DNA of 64,000 nt from Rheinheimera sp. MMS21-TC3 (lineage in GTDB: Bacteria; Pseudomonadota; Gammaproteobacteria; Enterobacterales; Alteromonadaceae): positions 1,302,001-1,366,000 of the forward strand of contig NZ_CP135084.1 in the NCBI RefSeq assembly GCF_032229285.1. Direction: 5' to 3'. The notes beneath the pieces were generated by a model. It had not been told where the DNA came from and made no database searches. It worked only from the letters and a program-made list of their open reading frames with translations. The position numbers and the translations under genes are program-made. The number at the start of each line of letters is the position of its first letter. Positions within the stretch are counted from its first letter, which is position 1. Shown in pieces: positions 38,319 to 47,321 of the stretch.

Positions 38319-38329
38319 GTTTGAATTTA

Positions 38330-38406
38330 TGGTGCGTCCTAGTGGACTCGAACCACCGACCCCCACCATGTCAAGGTGGTGCTCTAACCAGCTGAGCTAA
38401 GGACGC
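38330..38406 (-). tRNA. tRNA-Val (anticodon GAC), CCA encoded
   Basis: The minus strand folds as a complete 77-nt tRNA: acceptor GCGTCCT/AGGACGC, D arm AGCTCAG...GAGC, anticodon stem CCACC/GGTGG with loop TTGACAT (anticodon GAC, valine), T arm with GGTTCGAGTCC, discriminator A and an encoded CCA. It is very similar to E. coli tRNA-Val(GAC). Its 3' 49 bases are duplicated at 21715-21763, making it the integration target of the island. Confidence 0.97.
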
Positions 38407-38531
38407 ACATTTTTGATATTGCTTGTTGCCTGTCGGCTAACAACCGCGGCTATGTTAGGTCGCGACTGGATTAATGGCAAGTGTTTTTCAATTTCTTTAG
38501 CTTGTTTGGTGCATTTTTAAGCAGTAGAGGC

Positions 38532-39542
38532 TTAATTAGCAGCTGCCTGCAATGTAATGGGGCAGCTGTTGTTTAGCTGCTGCCACCATTGCACATGGTG
38601 CTGGAGTTGCTGGCGCATCACATTATGGCTGGCAATAAAACGTTGCTCTAGCATGGGCGATAGTGGGCTTTGTTGATACAAGTTGCTAATAAGCGGAATT
38701 AACTGCTGCTGATATTGATCTAATTGGCCAATATAAACCTGAATTTTTACGAGATAATACTTTTGAAAAACATTCGCTAATATTGTTAGCTGCTCGGTTT
38801 CGCGTTGGTTGGGGCAAAGTGAGTAAGTAGAAATGGGCTGCAGCAGACTGTTAAGCTGCTGTAATTGTTGACCACTTACACGCAGGCTGTATTGTAAACG
38901 GCCAATAAAATTATATTGATACAACTGCTGTAATTGCTGTTCGATATTAATGTCGCTGGCATCAGCCCAATTTTGTTGTTCAATATAGGTTTTAAGTTGA
39001 TTTAATTTGGTTAAGGCTTGCCAGGTTTCTGTAAAACCCGCTGCTTGCACAGGTAAGGTTTGCGAGGTGCCTATTAGCTCTTTACGTAAAGTGGTGTCGG
39101 TATACAGCATATTTTGTAGTGAAATAGCTATATCAGCTTGTTTATCACGGTAAGCTTGTTGTAGGGTTTGTTGAAGCTGGCTGTCTTGCCAAGGTTGCTT
39201 TAAGCAGCGATCTAAAGCGTTTAATAAGCGCAGCTCATAGTTTAACAATTTACTTGGGCTGTATAGTCGGCCTAAGCTGCTATTTCGCTCACCTATTAAT
39301 TGATCTAAGCTGCATTGCCTAGTGGTATGAGCATCGGCTAAGTCAAGGCGAATATCTGCAGGAGATTGTTTTAAATCACGCACAGCGACTAAAGGCTCTA
39401 CGGGCACTAAGGTTAGTGGTTTAGGCTCTAGTTGTAATACTCGAGTTAGTCGTTGCTGGTAATCTTCTAACTGCTGCTGACCGCTATTATCGCTACAAGC
39501 AACTAAACTAATTAGCAGAAGTGGCAATAGCAATGCCTTCAT
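38532..39542 (-). CDS. DUF3080 family lipoprotein
   Basis: A 336-residue protein with a lipoprotein signal (lipobox LVAC, Cys16) and a long glutamine-rich helical body ('LQQTLQQAYRDKQADIAISL'). It matches the DUF3080 family, as I recall it, of Alteromonadales and Vibrionales. No catalytic motif is visible; it is probably a periplasmic-side membrane lipoprotein of unknown function. Its start overlaps the end of the MATE gene by 35 nt, so it is likely expressed with the exporter. Confidence 0.75.
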   Translation of the reverse strand: MKALLLPLLLISLVACSDNSGQQQLEDYQQRLTRVLQLEPKPLTLVPVEPLVAVRDLKQSPADIRLDLADAHTTRQCSLDQLIGERNSSLGRLYSPSKLLNYELRLLNALDRCLKQPWQDSQLQQTLQQAYRDKQADIAISLQNMLYTDTTLRKELIGTSQTLPVQAAGFTETWQALTKLNQLKTYIEQQNWADASDINIEQQLQQLYQYNFIGRLQYSLRVSGQQLQQLNSLLQPISTYSLCPNQRETEQLTILANVFQKYYLVKIQVYIGQLDQYQQQLIPLISNLYQQSPLSPMLEQRFIASHNVMRQQLQHHVQWWQQLNNSCPITLQAAAN

Positions 39543-40887
39543 TTTCTAACCTTTTTATTGTTTTAATTAATGTGTAAGCCATTAACGCTGCGGCGACAGA
39601 TAAGCCCGCGATAATGCCAAGCCAAAAACCATGTGGCCCCATTGCCGGTACTATCCAGTCGGTTAGTCCCAGTATAGCACCTAGGCCAAAACCGATTGGC
39701 CAGTAGGATACTAAGGTAATATAAAACACAGGCTTAGTGTGTTTTAAACCGCGTAAGGCACAAGCTGATACCACTTGTATGGCATCAGATAACTGATAAA
39801 AACAGGCTAAAATTAGTAGCGAGCTGGCAAGGGCAATAACTGTTGGATCTGGCGAATATAGCCCTGCAATTTTGTGGCGAAATAAAAACGTTAAACTAGC
39901 AATAACGAATGACATGGTCATAGCTAGCACGACAGCGGTAGAAATAGATTTCTTTAACTCTTTTAAGTTCTTTTGGCCTACTAAATGGCCTACCCGTATG
40001 GTAGTGGCCATGCCAAGACTGAGTGGCAGCATAAAGATGATGCCGCTGAAGTTTTGTGAAATTTGATGGCCGGCAACCATAACTGGGCCTAAGTGGACTA
40101 TTGCCAGTGGAATACAAGCAAATAGGGTGACCTCAAAAAACAATGAAAATGCAATAGGGGTACCAATGGTAATAATTTGCCAACAATCTTTTAAGTTAAC
40201 CTTATAACTTGCTGGATGTTGACGATATTTACGTGCTGCTTTATTTAGCCAAGCGTAAATCATAACGGCGATAAACATGGCCGTAAAAACTAAGGCTGTG
40301 GCCACGCCACAACCGGCACCACCCATAGCCGGCATGCCTAGCTTGCCGTAAATAAAGATATAATTAGCGGGTATATTAACTAAAATACCGACAAAACTGA
40401 TCCACATACTGGCTTTGGTGTTACCTATACCTTCAAAGAAGCTGCGCATCACCATATAACCGGCAGCAGGAAGTAAACCAAAGCTAACATAGTAAAGGTA
40501 GTCTAAAGATTTTTGCCGTAACTCGGCTTCCATTTGCAGCAAGTCGATAGGGTATTGCACAAAAAGCATAACAACAAATAAAGCTGCAGCTAATGCCATG
40601 GCTAAATACATAGCCTGCACAGTAAAGTGGGTAACGGGTTTATGTTGATTATTGCCATAGTGCTGGGCCACTATAGGCGTTAAGGCTAATATTAACCCTT
40701 GTAAGGTTAATATAACTGGCAGCCATAAACCGGAAGCAACGGCGATGGCCGCCATATCAACAGCACTGTAGCGACCTGCCATAACGGTATCAACAAAATA
40801 CATTAGGGTTTGTGTTAGTTGGGCTATTACAATAGGGCCGGAAAGTTTTAAGATGGTTCTGGCTTCAAACCGAGAAAAGGGTAGCAT
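39508..40887 (-). CDS. MATE-family multidrug/Na+ antiporter (NorM-like)
   Basis: A 459-residue membrane protein with about 12 hydrophobic segments and the duplicated MATE organisation: 'FVDTVMAGRYSAVDMAAIAV' in the first half and 'VAGHQISQNFSGIIFMLPLS' in the second. NorM-type proteins export cationic drugs in exchange for Na+ or H+. It is divergent from the riboflavin synthase gene with a 54-nt gap, the arrangement seen in many Alteromonadales and vibrios. Confidence 0.9.
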   Translation of the reverse strand: MLPFSRFEARTILKLSGPIVIAQLTQTLMYFVDTVMAGRYSAVDMAAIAVASGLWLPVILTLQGLILALTPIVAQHYGNNQHKPVTHFTVQAMYLAMALAAALFVVMLFVQYPIDLLQMEAELRQKSLDYLYYVSFGLLPAAGYMVMRSFFEGIGNTKASMWISFVGILVNIPANYIFIYGKLGMPAMGGAGCGVATALVFTAMFIAVMIYAWLNKAARKYRQHPASYKVNLKDCWQIITIGTPIAFSLFFEVTLFACIPLAIVHLGPVMVAGHQISQNFSGIIFMLPLSLGMATTIRVGHLVGQKNLKELKKSISTAVVLAMTMSFVIASLTFLFRHKIAGLYSPDPTVIALASSLLILACFYQLSDAIQVVSACALRGLKHTKPVFYITLVSYWPIGFGLGAILGLTDWIVPAMGPHGFWLGIIAGLSVAAALMAYTLIKTIKRLENEGIAIATSAN

Positions 40888-40941
40888 AGTGACTTTTTCT
40901 TAAGGCTATAAAGGCGAGCAATGTAGCATAATAGAGGGTAT

Positions 40942-41568
40942 ATGTTTACTGGAATAGTGCAAACCAAAGCTTTGGTGACAGAAATACACGACCAAGTACA
41001 ATTTCGTCGGCTTAAACTAAGCGTTGATCTTGAGTTTTTAAAGCAATTAGCGCGTGGCGCTAGCATTGCAATTAATGGTGTGTGTTTAACGGTTACCGAG
41101 TTTGACTCAGCAGCGGGCTGGGTCTGTTTTGATGTAATAGCAGAAACCTTAAGCAAAACCAATTTAGGTGCCATTAAACCACAGCAACAGGTTAACTTTG
41201 AACGCTCATTAACCTTTGGTAGTGAAATAGGCGGTCACATTGTTTCTGGCCATATTCAAACTACAGCAACTATCACAGAGCTAGTTAAAGACAGCCATAA
41301 CTGTTTTATGCGCTTAGCTGTTGCGGCTGAATTTATGCCATATATTTTAAGTAAAGGTTTTATTGCCGTTGAAGGTTGTAGTTTAACCGTAGGTGAGGTT
41401 CAGGCTGAGGGCTTTAATTTGCATTTAATACCAGAAACTTTAGCCATAACCACGCTGGACCAAAAACAAATAGGCGATAGGGTCAATATTGAGATAGATC
41501 AGCAAACACAAACTATTATAAAAACAGTTGAGCGTATTATGGCGCAACGTTTTAACCAGCATAATTAA
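40942..41568 (+). CDS. ribE: riboflavin synthase, alpha subunit
   Basis: A 208-residue enzyme (typical ~200-215) made of two similar lumazine-binding domains. The N-terminal MFTGIVQ and the repeated 'GASIAINGVCLTV' and 'GFIAVEGCSLTVGEV' segments are diagnostic. It converts two 6,7-dimethyl-8-ribityllumazines into riboflavin plus a pyrimidine. GAGGG precedes the ATG. There is no room for an FMN riboswitch in the 54-nt upstream gap. Confidence 0.95.
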   Translation: MFTGIVQTKALVTEIHDQVQFRRLKLSVDLEFLKQLARGASIAINGVCLTVTEFDSAAGWVCFDVIAETLSKTNLGAIKPQQQVNFERSLTFGSEIGGHIVSGHIQTTATITELVKDSHNCFMRLAVAAEFMPYILSKGFIAVEGCSLTVGEVQAEGFNLHLIPETLAITTLDQKQIGDRVNIEIDQQTQTIIKTVERIMAQRFNQHN

Positions 41569-41599
41569 TAGTATAGTTGCTGATGAGTAGTAAAAACTA

Positions 41600-41794
41600 C
41601 TAGTAATATTGCTCATCATCAGCATCGATAAAAACTTGAATACTGCGATGCTGCTCGTCTTTATGTACCCTAATATGAATTGGGTTGCAGCAATTACTGC
41701 AATCCTCCACATAATCTTGGTCGTCATCGGTAACTTCAATCGTTAACTGCATAGGGTAGCCACAAAAAGGGCAATCTATATTGCGATTTAACAT
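41600..41794 (-). CDS. CPXCG-motif cysteine-rich protein
   Basis: A 64-residue protein with two zinc-ribbon-like cysteine pairs, CPFCG (residues 8-12) and CSNCC (about 32-36), and an acidic C-terminus. It belongs to the small CPXCG cysteine-rich family. Function unknown, probably zinc binding. AGGAG precedes the ATG on the minus strand. It lies 22 nt downstream of the pteridine reductase gene, and the two may be co-transcribed. Confidence 0.85.
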   Translation of the reverse strand: MLNRNIDCPFCGYPMQLTIEVTDDDQDYVEDCSNCCNPIHIRVHKDEQHRSIQVFIDADDEQYY

Positions 41795-41816
41795 AGTGTT
41801 CTCCTTAGCTTAGCTA

Positions 41817-42578
41817 TTAAGCTTTATTGGCCCCTCCTAAACTACGGCCACCGTCTACAGCAATAATTTGGCCTGTTATGTAAGGCGCTTGCACTAAAAA
41901 TAGCAGAGTTTGGGCAATATCGGTTGGATCGCCTAAACGATTTAACGGTATTTGTTGCAAAATAGCGGCTTTTTCATGTTCAGCCAATGCCGGTGCACCC
42001 TCGCTTGGCCATAAAATAGCCCCTGGAGCTATGCCATTTACTCTTACTGTAGGTGCAAGTTCTCGCGCTAGCGACTTGGTCATCATTTTTAAGGCTGCCT
42101 TGGCCATACAATAAATACTGTACTCTTGTAGCGGCTTGTCGGCATGAATATCTACCATATTAATAATAACGCCATTATGTTTAGTTAACTCTGGCACTAA
42201 AGCTTGGCTTAAAAAGTAAGGTGCTTGTACATTGCTGCCAACTAAGTCATGCCAATTAGCTTGGCTGGCTGTGGCGATAGGGGTGGGATAAAAGCTAGAA
42301 GCATTATTCACTAACACATCTATTCGGTTAAAGCAGGCTAAGCTAGCTGCCGCTAAAGCTTTAATTTGCTGCGGTTCAAGTAAGTTAGCGCTAACAACTT
42401 TGGCGCTATTTGGCCGTTTCTGGTTTAACCGCTTGGCTAAGGCGTTAGCGGCATCTATAGACTGATGACAATGAATAATGACTCTATAACCAGCATGATG
42501 CAGGGTTTCAATCATTTTTCGGCCTAATCGCTTGGCGCTGCCCGTGACCAGAGCAACATTTTGTTGGTTACTGTGCAT
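41817..42578 (-). CDS. pteridine reductase (SDR family)
   Basis: A 253-residue SDR with the arginine-containing cofactor motif TGSAKRLG (residues 12-19), which marks pteridine reductases rather than FabG (TGxxxGIG). The catalytic region is 'MVDIHADKPLQEYSIYCMAKAAL' with Tyr/Lys as YCMAK. It probably reduces dihydropteridines with NADPH (FolM/PTR1-like). It is divergent from thrS, 300 nt away. Confidence 0.82.
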   Translation of the reverse strand: MHSNQQNVALVTGSAKRLGRKMIETLHHAGYRVIIHCHQSIDAANALAKRLNQKRPNSAKVVSANLLEPQQIKALAAASLACFNRIDVLVNNASSFYPTPIATASQANWHDLVGSNVQAPYFLSQALVPELTKHNGVIINMVDIHADKPLQEYSIYCMAKAALKMMTKSLARELAPTVRVNGIAPGAILWPSEGAPALAEHEKAAILQQIPLNRLGDPTDIAQTLLFLVQAPYITGQIIAVDGGRSLGGANKA

Positions 42579-42775
42579 AAATAGCTCTCATAATAAAATT
42601 TATAGCTGCAGTATATAATATTCTACTCTTGTCGTTCATTATGCTTAAAAACGTTTAATAAGAAGTAAATTAATAGGCTTTGTTAGGGCTGTCTGCTGGA
42701 AGATATAGGCCAATTATGTTAGTATGGCACCTCACCACGTAATAATCCTTTCAGTTATTATGCCCGGTTTATCAA

Positions 42776-42866
42776 ATGGCTTCTTGTATAAGCCATCAAT
42801 TGATTTACTGCATAGTGACTGTTCTATTGTTTAACAAGTGTCCCTTGGTGTGGGCCACCACTGTAT
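42776..42866 (+). promoter_or_regulatory. thrS leader with two threonine anticodon-arm mimics
   Basis: A hairpin at 42776-42796 has a 7-bp stem ATGGCTT/AAGCCAT and a 7-nt loop CTTGTAT: U33, UGU at positions 34-36 and A37, as in a tRNA-Thr anticodon loop. A second hairpin has a CCC/GGG stem around loop TTGGTGT (42845-42851), giving anticodon GGU at -32 to -30 from the ATG. E. coli ThrRS represses its own mRNA by binding similar arms (domains 2 and 4) upstream of thrS. Confidence 0.6.
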
Positions 42867-42878
42867 TAAGGAAGTAGC

Positions 42879-44789
42879 ATGCCAGTTATTACACTGCCTG
42901 ATGGCAGCCAGCGCTCGTTTGATCACGCCGTTTCAGTTTTAGATGTTGCCAAAGATATTGGTCCAGGCTTAGCCAAAGCGACTATTGCCGGTAAGGTAAA
43001 TGGCCAACTTGTTGATGCTTGTGAAAGCATAGAAACGGATGCCACCTTAAGCATTATTACAGCTAAAGATGAAGCGGGCATTGAGATTATCCGCCACTCT
43101 TGTGCCCACTTATTAGGCCACGCTATTAAACAACTTTGGCCTAATGTGAAAATGGCCATAGGCCCAGTAATAGACAAAGGCTTTTATTACGACATCGATT
43201 TAGATCGCCCTTTGACTACTGAAGATTTAGCTACGCTTGAGACGCGGATGAAAGAGCTAGCGAAAACAGAATATGACGTAGTTAAACACAAAGTAAGCTG
43301 GCAAGAAGCCTACGACACCTTTAAGGCCCGTGGCGAAACTTATAAATTAGAAATTTTAGAACAAAATGTCAGCCGTGATGATCAACCTGGTTTGTATCAT
43401 CATGAAGAATATATTGATATGTGCCGTGGCCCTCATGTGCCTAACATGCGTTTTTGCCAACATTTTAAAATAATGAAGTTTGCCGGTGCTTACTGGCGTG
43501 GCGATTCTAAAAATAAAATGTTACAGCGTATTTATGGCACAGCTTGGGCAGATAAAAAACAATTAGCCGCGTATTTATTACAGTTAGAAGAAGCAGAAAA
43601 GCGTGACCATCGTAAAATTGGTAAAGCCTTAAACTTATTCCACTGGCAAGAAGAAGCGCCAGGCATGGTATTTTGGCATAATGATGGTTGGACTATCTTT
43701 ACCGAATTAGAACGTTTTATTCGTGAAAAACTTCGCTCTTACGATTATGACGAAGTAAAAGGTCCATTAATGATGGATCGCACCTTGTGGGAAAAATCAG
43801 GTCATTGGGATAAATTTGCTGACAGCATGTTTACCACTGAGTCAGAAAAACGCGAATATGCTATTAAACCTATGAACTGTCCAGGTCATGTACAAATATT
43901 TAATCAAGGTTTAAAGTCTTACCGTGATTTACCATTGCGTATGGCTGAGTTTGGTTGTTGTCACCGTAACGAACCATCGGGATCGCTGCATGGCTTAATG
44001 CGAGTGCGTGGCTTTACTCAAGATGATGCTCATATCTTCTGTACTGAAGAACAAATTGTTGCTGAAGTTGGCGGCTGTATTGATATGGTATACGAAACCT
44101 ATAAAACCTTTGGTTTCGAAAACATTGAAGTAAAACTATCAACACGTCCAGAAAAACGTGTCGGCTCAGATGAAATTTGGGATAAATCAGAAAAAGCTTT
44201 AGCTGAAGTATTAAATGCAAAAAATATTGAATTTGCTTACTTACACGGTGAAGGTGCTTTTTACGGCCCGAAAATTGAATTTACCTTGCATGATAGTTTA
44301 GGCAGAGCGTGGCAATGTGGTACAGTACAGTTAGATTTCTCTATGCCAACACGTTTAGGCGCAACTTATATTGCCGAAAGTGGTGAAAGACAAGTTCCTG
44401 TAATGATTCACCGTGCTATTTTAGGATCATTAGAGCGTTTTATTGGTATACTAATTGAAGAATATGCAGGACAATTCCCAACTTGGTTAGCACCTAATCA
44501 GGTTGTAGTAATGAATATTACGGATAATCAAGCCGAATATGTGCAAGAATTGATGAAAAAATTGAAATCTCATGGAATTAGAGTCATAAGTGACTTGAGA
44601 AATGAGAAGATAGGCTTTAAAATCCGCGAGCACACGCTGAAGCGTATTCCTTATCTTGCCGTTGTTGGTGATAAAGAAATGGAATCAGGTGAAATTGCCC
44701 TGAGAACGCGTAAAGGCGAAGACTTAGGTAAACTGACTATTCAAGCTTTTATAGATAAAATTACAGCTGAAATAGCAGACCGAGTCTGA
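42879..44789 (+). CDS. thrS: threonyl-tRNA synthetase
   Basis: A 636-residue class II synthetase (E. coli 642): TGS domain (1-62), editing domain with '[15 protein letters not shown]' and 'CRGPHVP', catalytic core with '[21 protein letters not shown]', 'MNCPGHV' (zinc Cys), '[10 protein letters not shown]' (motif 2) and '[15 protein letters not shown]' (motif 3), then an anticodon-binding domain. AAGGAAG precedes ATG 42879. It heads the thrS-infC-rpmI-rplT group. The leader hairpins suggest translational autoregulation. Confidence 0.97.
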   Translation: MPVITLPDGSQRSFDHAVSVLDVAKDIGPGLAKATIAGKVNGQLVDACESIETDATLSIITAKDEAGIEIIRHSCAHLLGHAIKQLWPNVKMAIGPVIDKGFYYDIDLDRPLTTEDLATLETRMKELAKTEYDVVKHKVSWQEAYDTFKARGETYKLEILEQNVSRDDQPGLYHHEEYIDMCRGPHVPNMRFCQHFKIMKFAGAYWRGDSKNKMLQRIYGTAWADKKQLAAYLLQLEEAEKRDHRKIGKALNLFHWQEEAPGMVFWHNDGWTIFTELERFIREKLRSYDYDEVKGPLMMDRTLWEKSGHWDKFADSMFTTESEKREYAIKPMNCPGHVQIFNQGLKSYRDLPLRMAEFGCCHRNEPSGSLHGLMRVRGFTQDDAHIFCTEEQIVAEVGGCIDMVYETYKTFGFENIEVKLSTRPEKRVGSDEIWDKSEKALAEVLNAKNIEFAYLHGEGAFYGPKIEFTLHDSLGRAWQCGTVQLDFSMPTRLGATYIAESGERQVPVMIHRAILGSLERFIGILIEEYAGQFPTWLAPNQVVVMNITDNQAEYVQELMKKLKSHGIRVISDLRNEKIGFKIREHTLKRIPYLAVVGDKEMESGEIALRTRKGEDLGKLTIQAFIDKITAEIADRV

Positions 44790-44831
44790 CACATTAGTGT
44801 CATATAAGAATAATTTCTGGAGGAACATACT

Positions 44832-45374
44832 ATTAAAGTAGGAAAGAAAACATTACCGGCCAACCGTCCTAACAGGATAAATGAAGAGATTAATCTGCCA
44901 GAAGTGCGATTAATTGGTATGGAAGGTGAGCAGCTGGGCGTCGTGACAACGGCTGAAGCAATTCGGTTAGCTGAAGAAGCTGCTGCTGATTTAGTAGAAA
45001 TTAGCCCGACAGCTGAACCGCCAGTCTGTAAGTTGATGGACTACGGTAAGTTCCTGTTCGAGAAGAGCAAAGCTCTGAAAGAACAAAAGAAGAAGCAAAA
45101 ACAGATCCAGATTAAGGAAATAAAATTCCGGCCTGGAACTGATGAAGGCGATTACCAGGTAAAACTACGCAACCTGCGTCGCTTCATTGAAGAGGGTGAC
45201 AAAGCTAAAGTAACACTACGCTATCGTGGTCGTGAAATGGCGCATACTGATATAGGCATTGAAATGTTAAATCGGATTAAAGAAGATTTAGCTGACATAG
45301 CCGTGTGCGAATCTTTCCCTTCACGGGTGGAAGGTCGCCAGATGATCATGATGCTGGCCCCAAATAAGAAGTAA
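44832..45374 (+). CDS. infC: translation initiation factor IF-3, AUU start
   Basis: A 180-residue IF-3. The N-terminal homology ('RPNRINEEI') begins only if translation starts at ATT 44832, which has GGAGG at 44818-44822; the first standard in-frame start (GTG 44904) would lose 24 residues. AUU is the known infC start in enterobacteria, used for IF-3 autoregulation. The rest matches the family: '[19 protein letters not shown]', '[20 protein letters not shown]', '[10 protein letters not shown]'. It follows thrS by 42 nt. Confidence 0.96.
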   Translation: MKVGKKTLPANRPNRINEEINLPEVRLIGMEGEQLGVVTTAEAIRLAEEAAADLVEISPTAEPPVCKLMDYGKFLFEKSKALKEQKKKQKQIQIKEIKFRPGTDEGDYQVKLRNLRRFIEEGDKAKVTLRYRGREMAHTDIGIEMLNRIKEDLADIAVCESFPSRVEGRQMIMMLAPNKK

Positions 45375-45486
45375 TAGGTGCATTCAAGTATAAGTAGATA
45401 TTTTTACATCAATTTATTTTGTTGTATTAGTGTCTATTTATCGCCTTATTATTCGTTTTAATTTAACAATGCGAGTTTATAAAACT
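45375..45486 (+). promoter_or_regulatory. rpmI leader, candidate L20 control region
   Basis: This 112-nt A+T-rich gap lies between infC and rpmI. In E. coli the equivalent region binds ribosomal protein L20 and represses rpmI-rplT. No diagnostic structure can be confirmed by eye, so the call rests on position. Confidence 0.3.
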
Positions 45487-45684
45487 ATGCCAAAGATGAA
45501 AACCAATAAAGGCGCCGCGAAACGTTTCAAAAAAACGGGTTCAGGTGGCTTTAAACGTAAGCAATCACACCTTCGCCACATTTTGACGAAGAAGTCTTCT
45601 AAGCGTAAGCGTCAGTTAGGTCCAAAAACCTTAGTCGCTAAAGTCGATGTACCGGGCGTAGCTCGTTGCATGCCGTACGCATAA
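45487..45684 (+). CDS. rpmI: 50S ribosomal protein L35
   Basis: A 65-residue, very basic ribosomal protein starting [18 protein letters not shown], the invariant family N-terminus, which fixes the start at ATG 45487 rather than an in-frame upstream start at 45430. '[12 protein letters not shown]' is near the end. It lies 16 nt before rplT. Confidence 0.97.
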   Translation: MPKMKTNKGAAKRFKKTGSGGFKRKQSHLRHILTKKSSKRKRQLGPKTLVAKVDVPGVARCMPYA

Positions 45685-45700
45685 TAATTAGGAGTCTGAC

Positions 45701-46057
45701 ATGCCAAGAGTAAAACGTGGTGTAACGGCGCGCGCGCGTCATAAGAAGGTGTTAAACCAGGCTAAAGGTTACTACGGTGCCCGCAGTCGTGTTTATCGTG
45801 TTGCTTTCCAGGCTGTTATTAAAGCCGGCCAATATGCTTACCGTGACCGTCGTCAACGTAAGCGTCAGTTCCGTCAATTGTGGATTGCGCGTATTAACGC
45901 TGCATCACGCATGAACGGTTTGACATATAGTCGCTTCATTGCTGGCTTGAAAAAAGCTTCGATTGAAATCGATCGTAAGATTTTAGCTGATATCGCTGTA
46001 TACGATAAAGTGGCATTTACTGCACTTGTTGGTAAAGCGAAGCAAGCTTTAGCTTAA
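45701..46057 (+). CDS. rplT: 50S ribosomal protein L20
   Basis: A 118-residue large-subunit assembly protein. It starts [18 protein letters not shown] and has '[20 protein letters not shown]', both diagnostic. AGGAG precedes the ATG. A strong terminator follows directly, so the operon ends here and pheST, which follows in many gammaproteobacteria, is not adjacent. Confidence 0.97.
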   Translation: MPRVKRGVTARARHKKVLNQAKGYYGARSRVYRVAFQAVIKAGQYAYRDRRQRKRQFRQLWIARINAASRMNGLTYSRFIAGLKKASIEIDRKILADIAVYDKVAFTALVGKAKQALA

Positions 46058-46072
46058 TATTGTTAAGCTAAT

Positions 46073-46100
46073 AAAAAGGCACCTTAGGGTGCCTTTTTTT
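46073..46100 (+). terminator. intrinsic terminator after rplT
   Basis: AAAAAGGCACC/GGTGCCTTTTT stem with a short loop and a seven-T tail, 15 nt after the rplT stop. The A run on the other side lets it serve the convergent lipoprotein gene too. Confidence 0.93.
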
Positions 46101-46126
46101 ATACTGACTTTACAAGCAAATAATGC

Positions 46127-47251
46127 TTAATTAGTAGCTGCTGAAAACTGTAATACCACTCGGTTATTTTTAAACAGCTGCAGTTTTTTACCATTAATTT
46201 CAGCGCGATCTGCATTTTGCAGGTTTTCTAGAAAGCGTTGCTCTTCTTTATTTCCTGTTGTGCAGACTTTACGTGTGCTCGCCAAAGGTTGCACATTTAA
46301 TAGGCTAGCCTGTTGCTTATACTTGCCACTAAAGTTGTTACAACCGGAAAAGCCATAAACAGTATCAGTATCTGTAAAAACCACTTTAATTTTTAATTGT
46401 GCTGGAATTTTACTATTGGCAAATTTATCGGCACGCCACACTATGCCTTTGTAATTATCTGGTGTCACATTTTTTGCACAATTAGCTTCTGGCCAAAACT
46501 GGTCAAATGAATCTATAAATAACTGATTAGGCTGTTCATCTTGGCCTTTACGACCAACTAGCGTAGCAATAACGGCCTGATGTTTTAATTTATGATTTTG
46601 CTGGTACTGGCGCATTACTGGCAAATGATGTTGGGTGTTAGCCACGGTAAAAGATTCACCAGTTGTACAGCTAGTAAAGGTCGCTATATTATTATGTAAT
46701 TGATAACTGCCTAATAAAGCTTGGCGAGTATCTAGCTTCTTGAACTCAGTATCACGCGGTAACTGGTATAAAGGGTTATTAAGAATAGGTTGGCCATTTA
46801 AACCCAGCATAGTAATTGTATTGGGGGTTACAAAGTGAAAACCAGGTAAGTTCTCTTGCTGATTAACTAAATGTAAATTACGGTTTTCTAACAGCCAAAT
46901 ACCTTTAACTATGTTTACATAGTCACGCTCTAAGTATTCTTGACGAGCTTCAAAGCGGCCATCGCGAAATAAATTAATATGATAGCTAATACCAGGACAG
47001 TCAGCACAAGGTAGTACCCCGATAAAAGACATATCCGTATTAATGGTAATAAGCGTTAACTCTGTTGGCTGCTCTGGTATTGCCGTCGCTGTAGTAGATG
47101 AGTCATCAAGAGCAGGAGTTGTAGTTTGATCAACTTTCTGCTGCTCGGGTTCAGGTTTATTTACCGCAGCGGGAGATAGTTTATCAACTGATGGCGGTAA
47201 AGGTGTACAAGCGGATAATAATAGCGCGCTAATTAATAAACGCTTTTTCAT
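46127..47251 (-). CDS. NlpE-like / META-domain lipoprotein
   Basis: A 374-residue lipoprotein (lipobox LLSAC, Cys15) with a low-complexity P/T-rich linker to about residue 65. An NlpE N-terminal-like domain follows with 'FIGVLPCADCPGI' (CxxC at about 82-85). The C-terminal META-like region has 'VYGFSGCNNFSGKY'. NlpE senses envelope stress and adhesion in E. coli via Cpx; META domains occur in HslJ-type heat-induced lipoproteins. The two-domain combination suggests an outer-membrane stress lipoprotein. It is convergent with rplT. Confidence 0.8.
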   Translation of the reverse strand: MKKRLLISALLLSACTPLPPSVDKLSPAAVNKPEPEQQKVDQTTTPALDDSSTTATAIPEQPTELTLITINTDMSFIGVLPCADCPGISYHINLFRDGRFEARQEYLERDYVNIVKGIWLLENRNLHLVNQQENLPGFHFVTPNTITMLGLNGQPILNNPLYQLPRDTEFKKLDTRQALLGSYQLHNNIATFTSCTTGESFTVANTQHHLPVMRQYQQNHKLKHQAVIATLVGRKGQDEQPNQLFIDSFDQFWPEANCAKNVTPDNYKGIVWRADKFANSKIPAQLKIKVVFTDTDTVYGFSGCNNFSGKYKQQASLLNVQPLASTRKVCTTGNKEEQRFLENLQNADRAEINGKKLQLFKNNRVVLQFSAATN

Positions 47252-47321
47252 CTAAAATTCCTAAGTAAAATTTTTATCATTATATCGGAAATATTTAATA
47301 GGATTAACTAATAAATACCTA

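Larger units (their letters stand above)
37878..38329. other. right end of the island, non-coding
   Basis: About 450 bases next to the tRNA gene, where an integrase gene would normally sit; none is present. Visible items are a GTGTAACTACCCC segment (38029-38041, inverse of 20962-20974), two terminators, one TAGTGGTCA (38111-38119) and two GGTCAC units 11 nt apart (38158, 38169), similar to repeats left of the island. Confidence 0.55.

Noticed and set aside
40888..40941. FMN riboswitch before riboflavin synthase
   Set aside because: The gap to the divergent MATE gene is only 54 nt, far too short for an RFN element.
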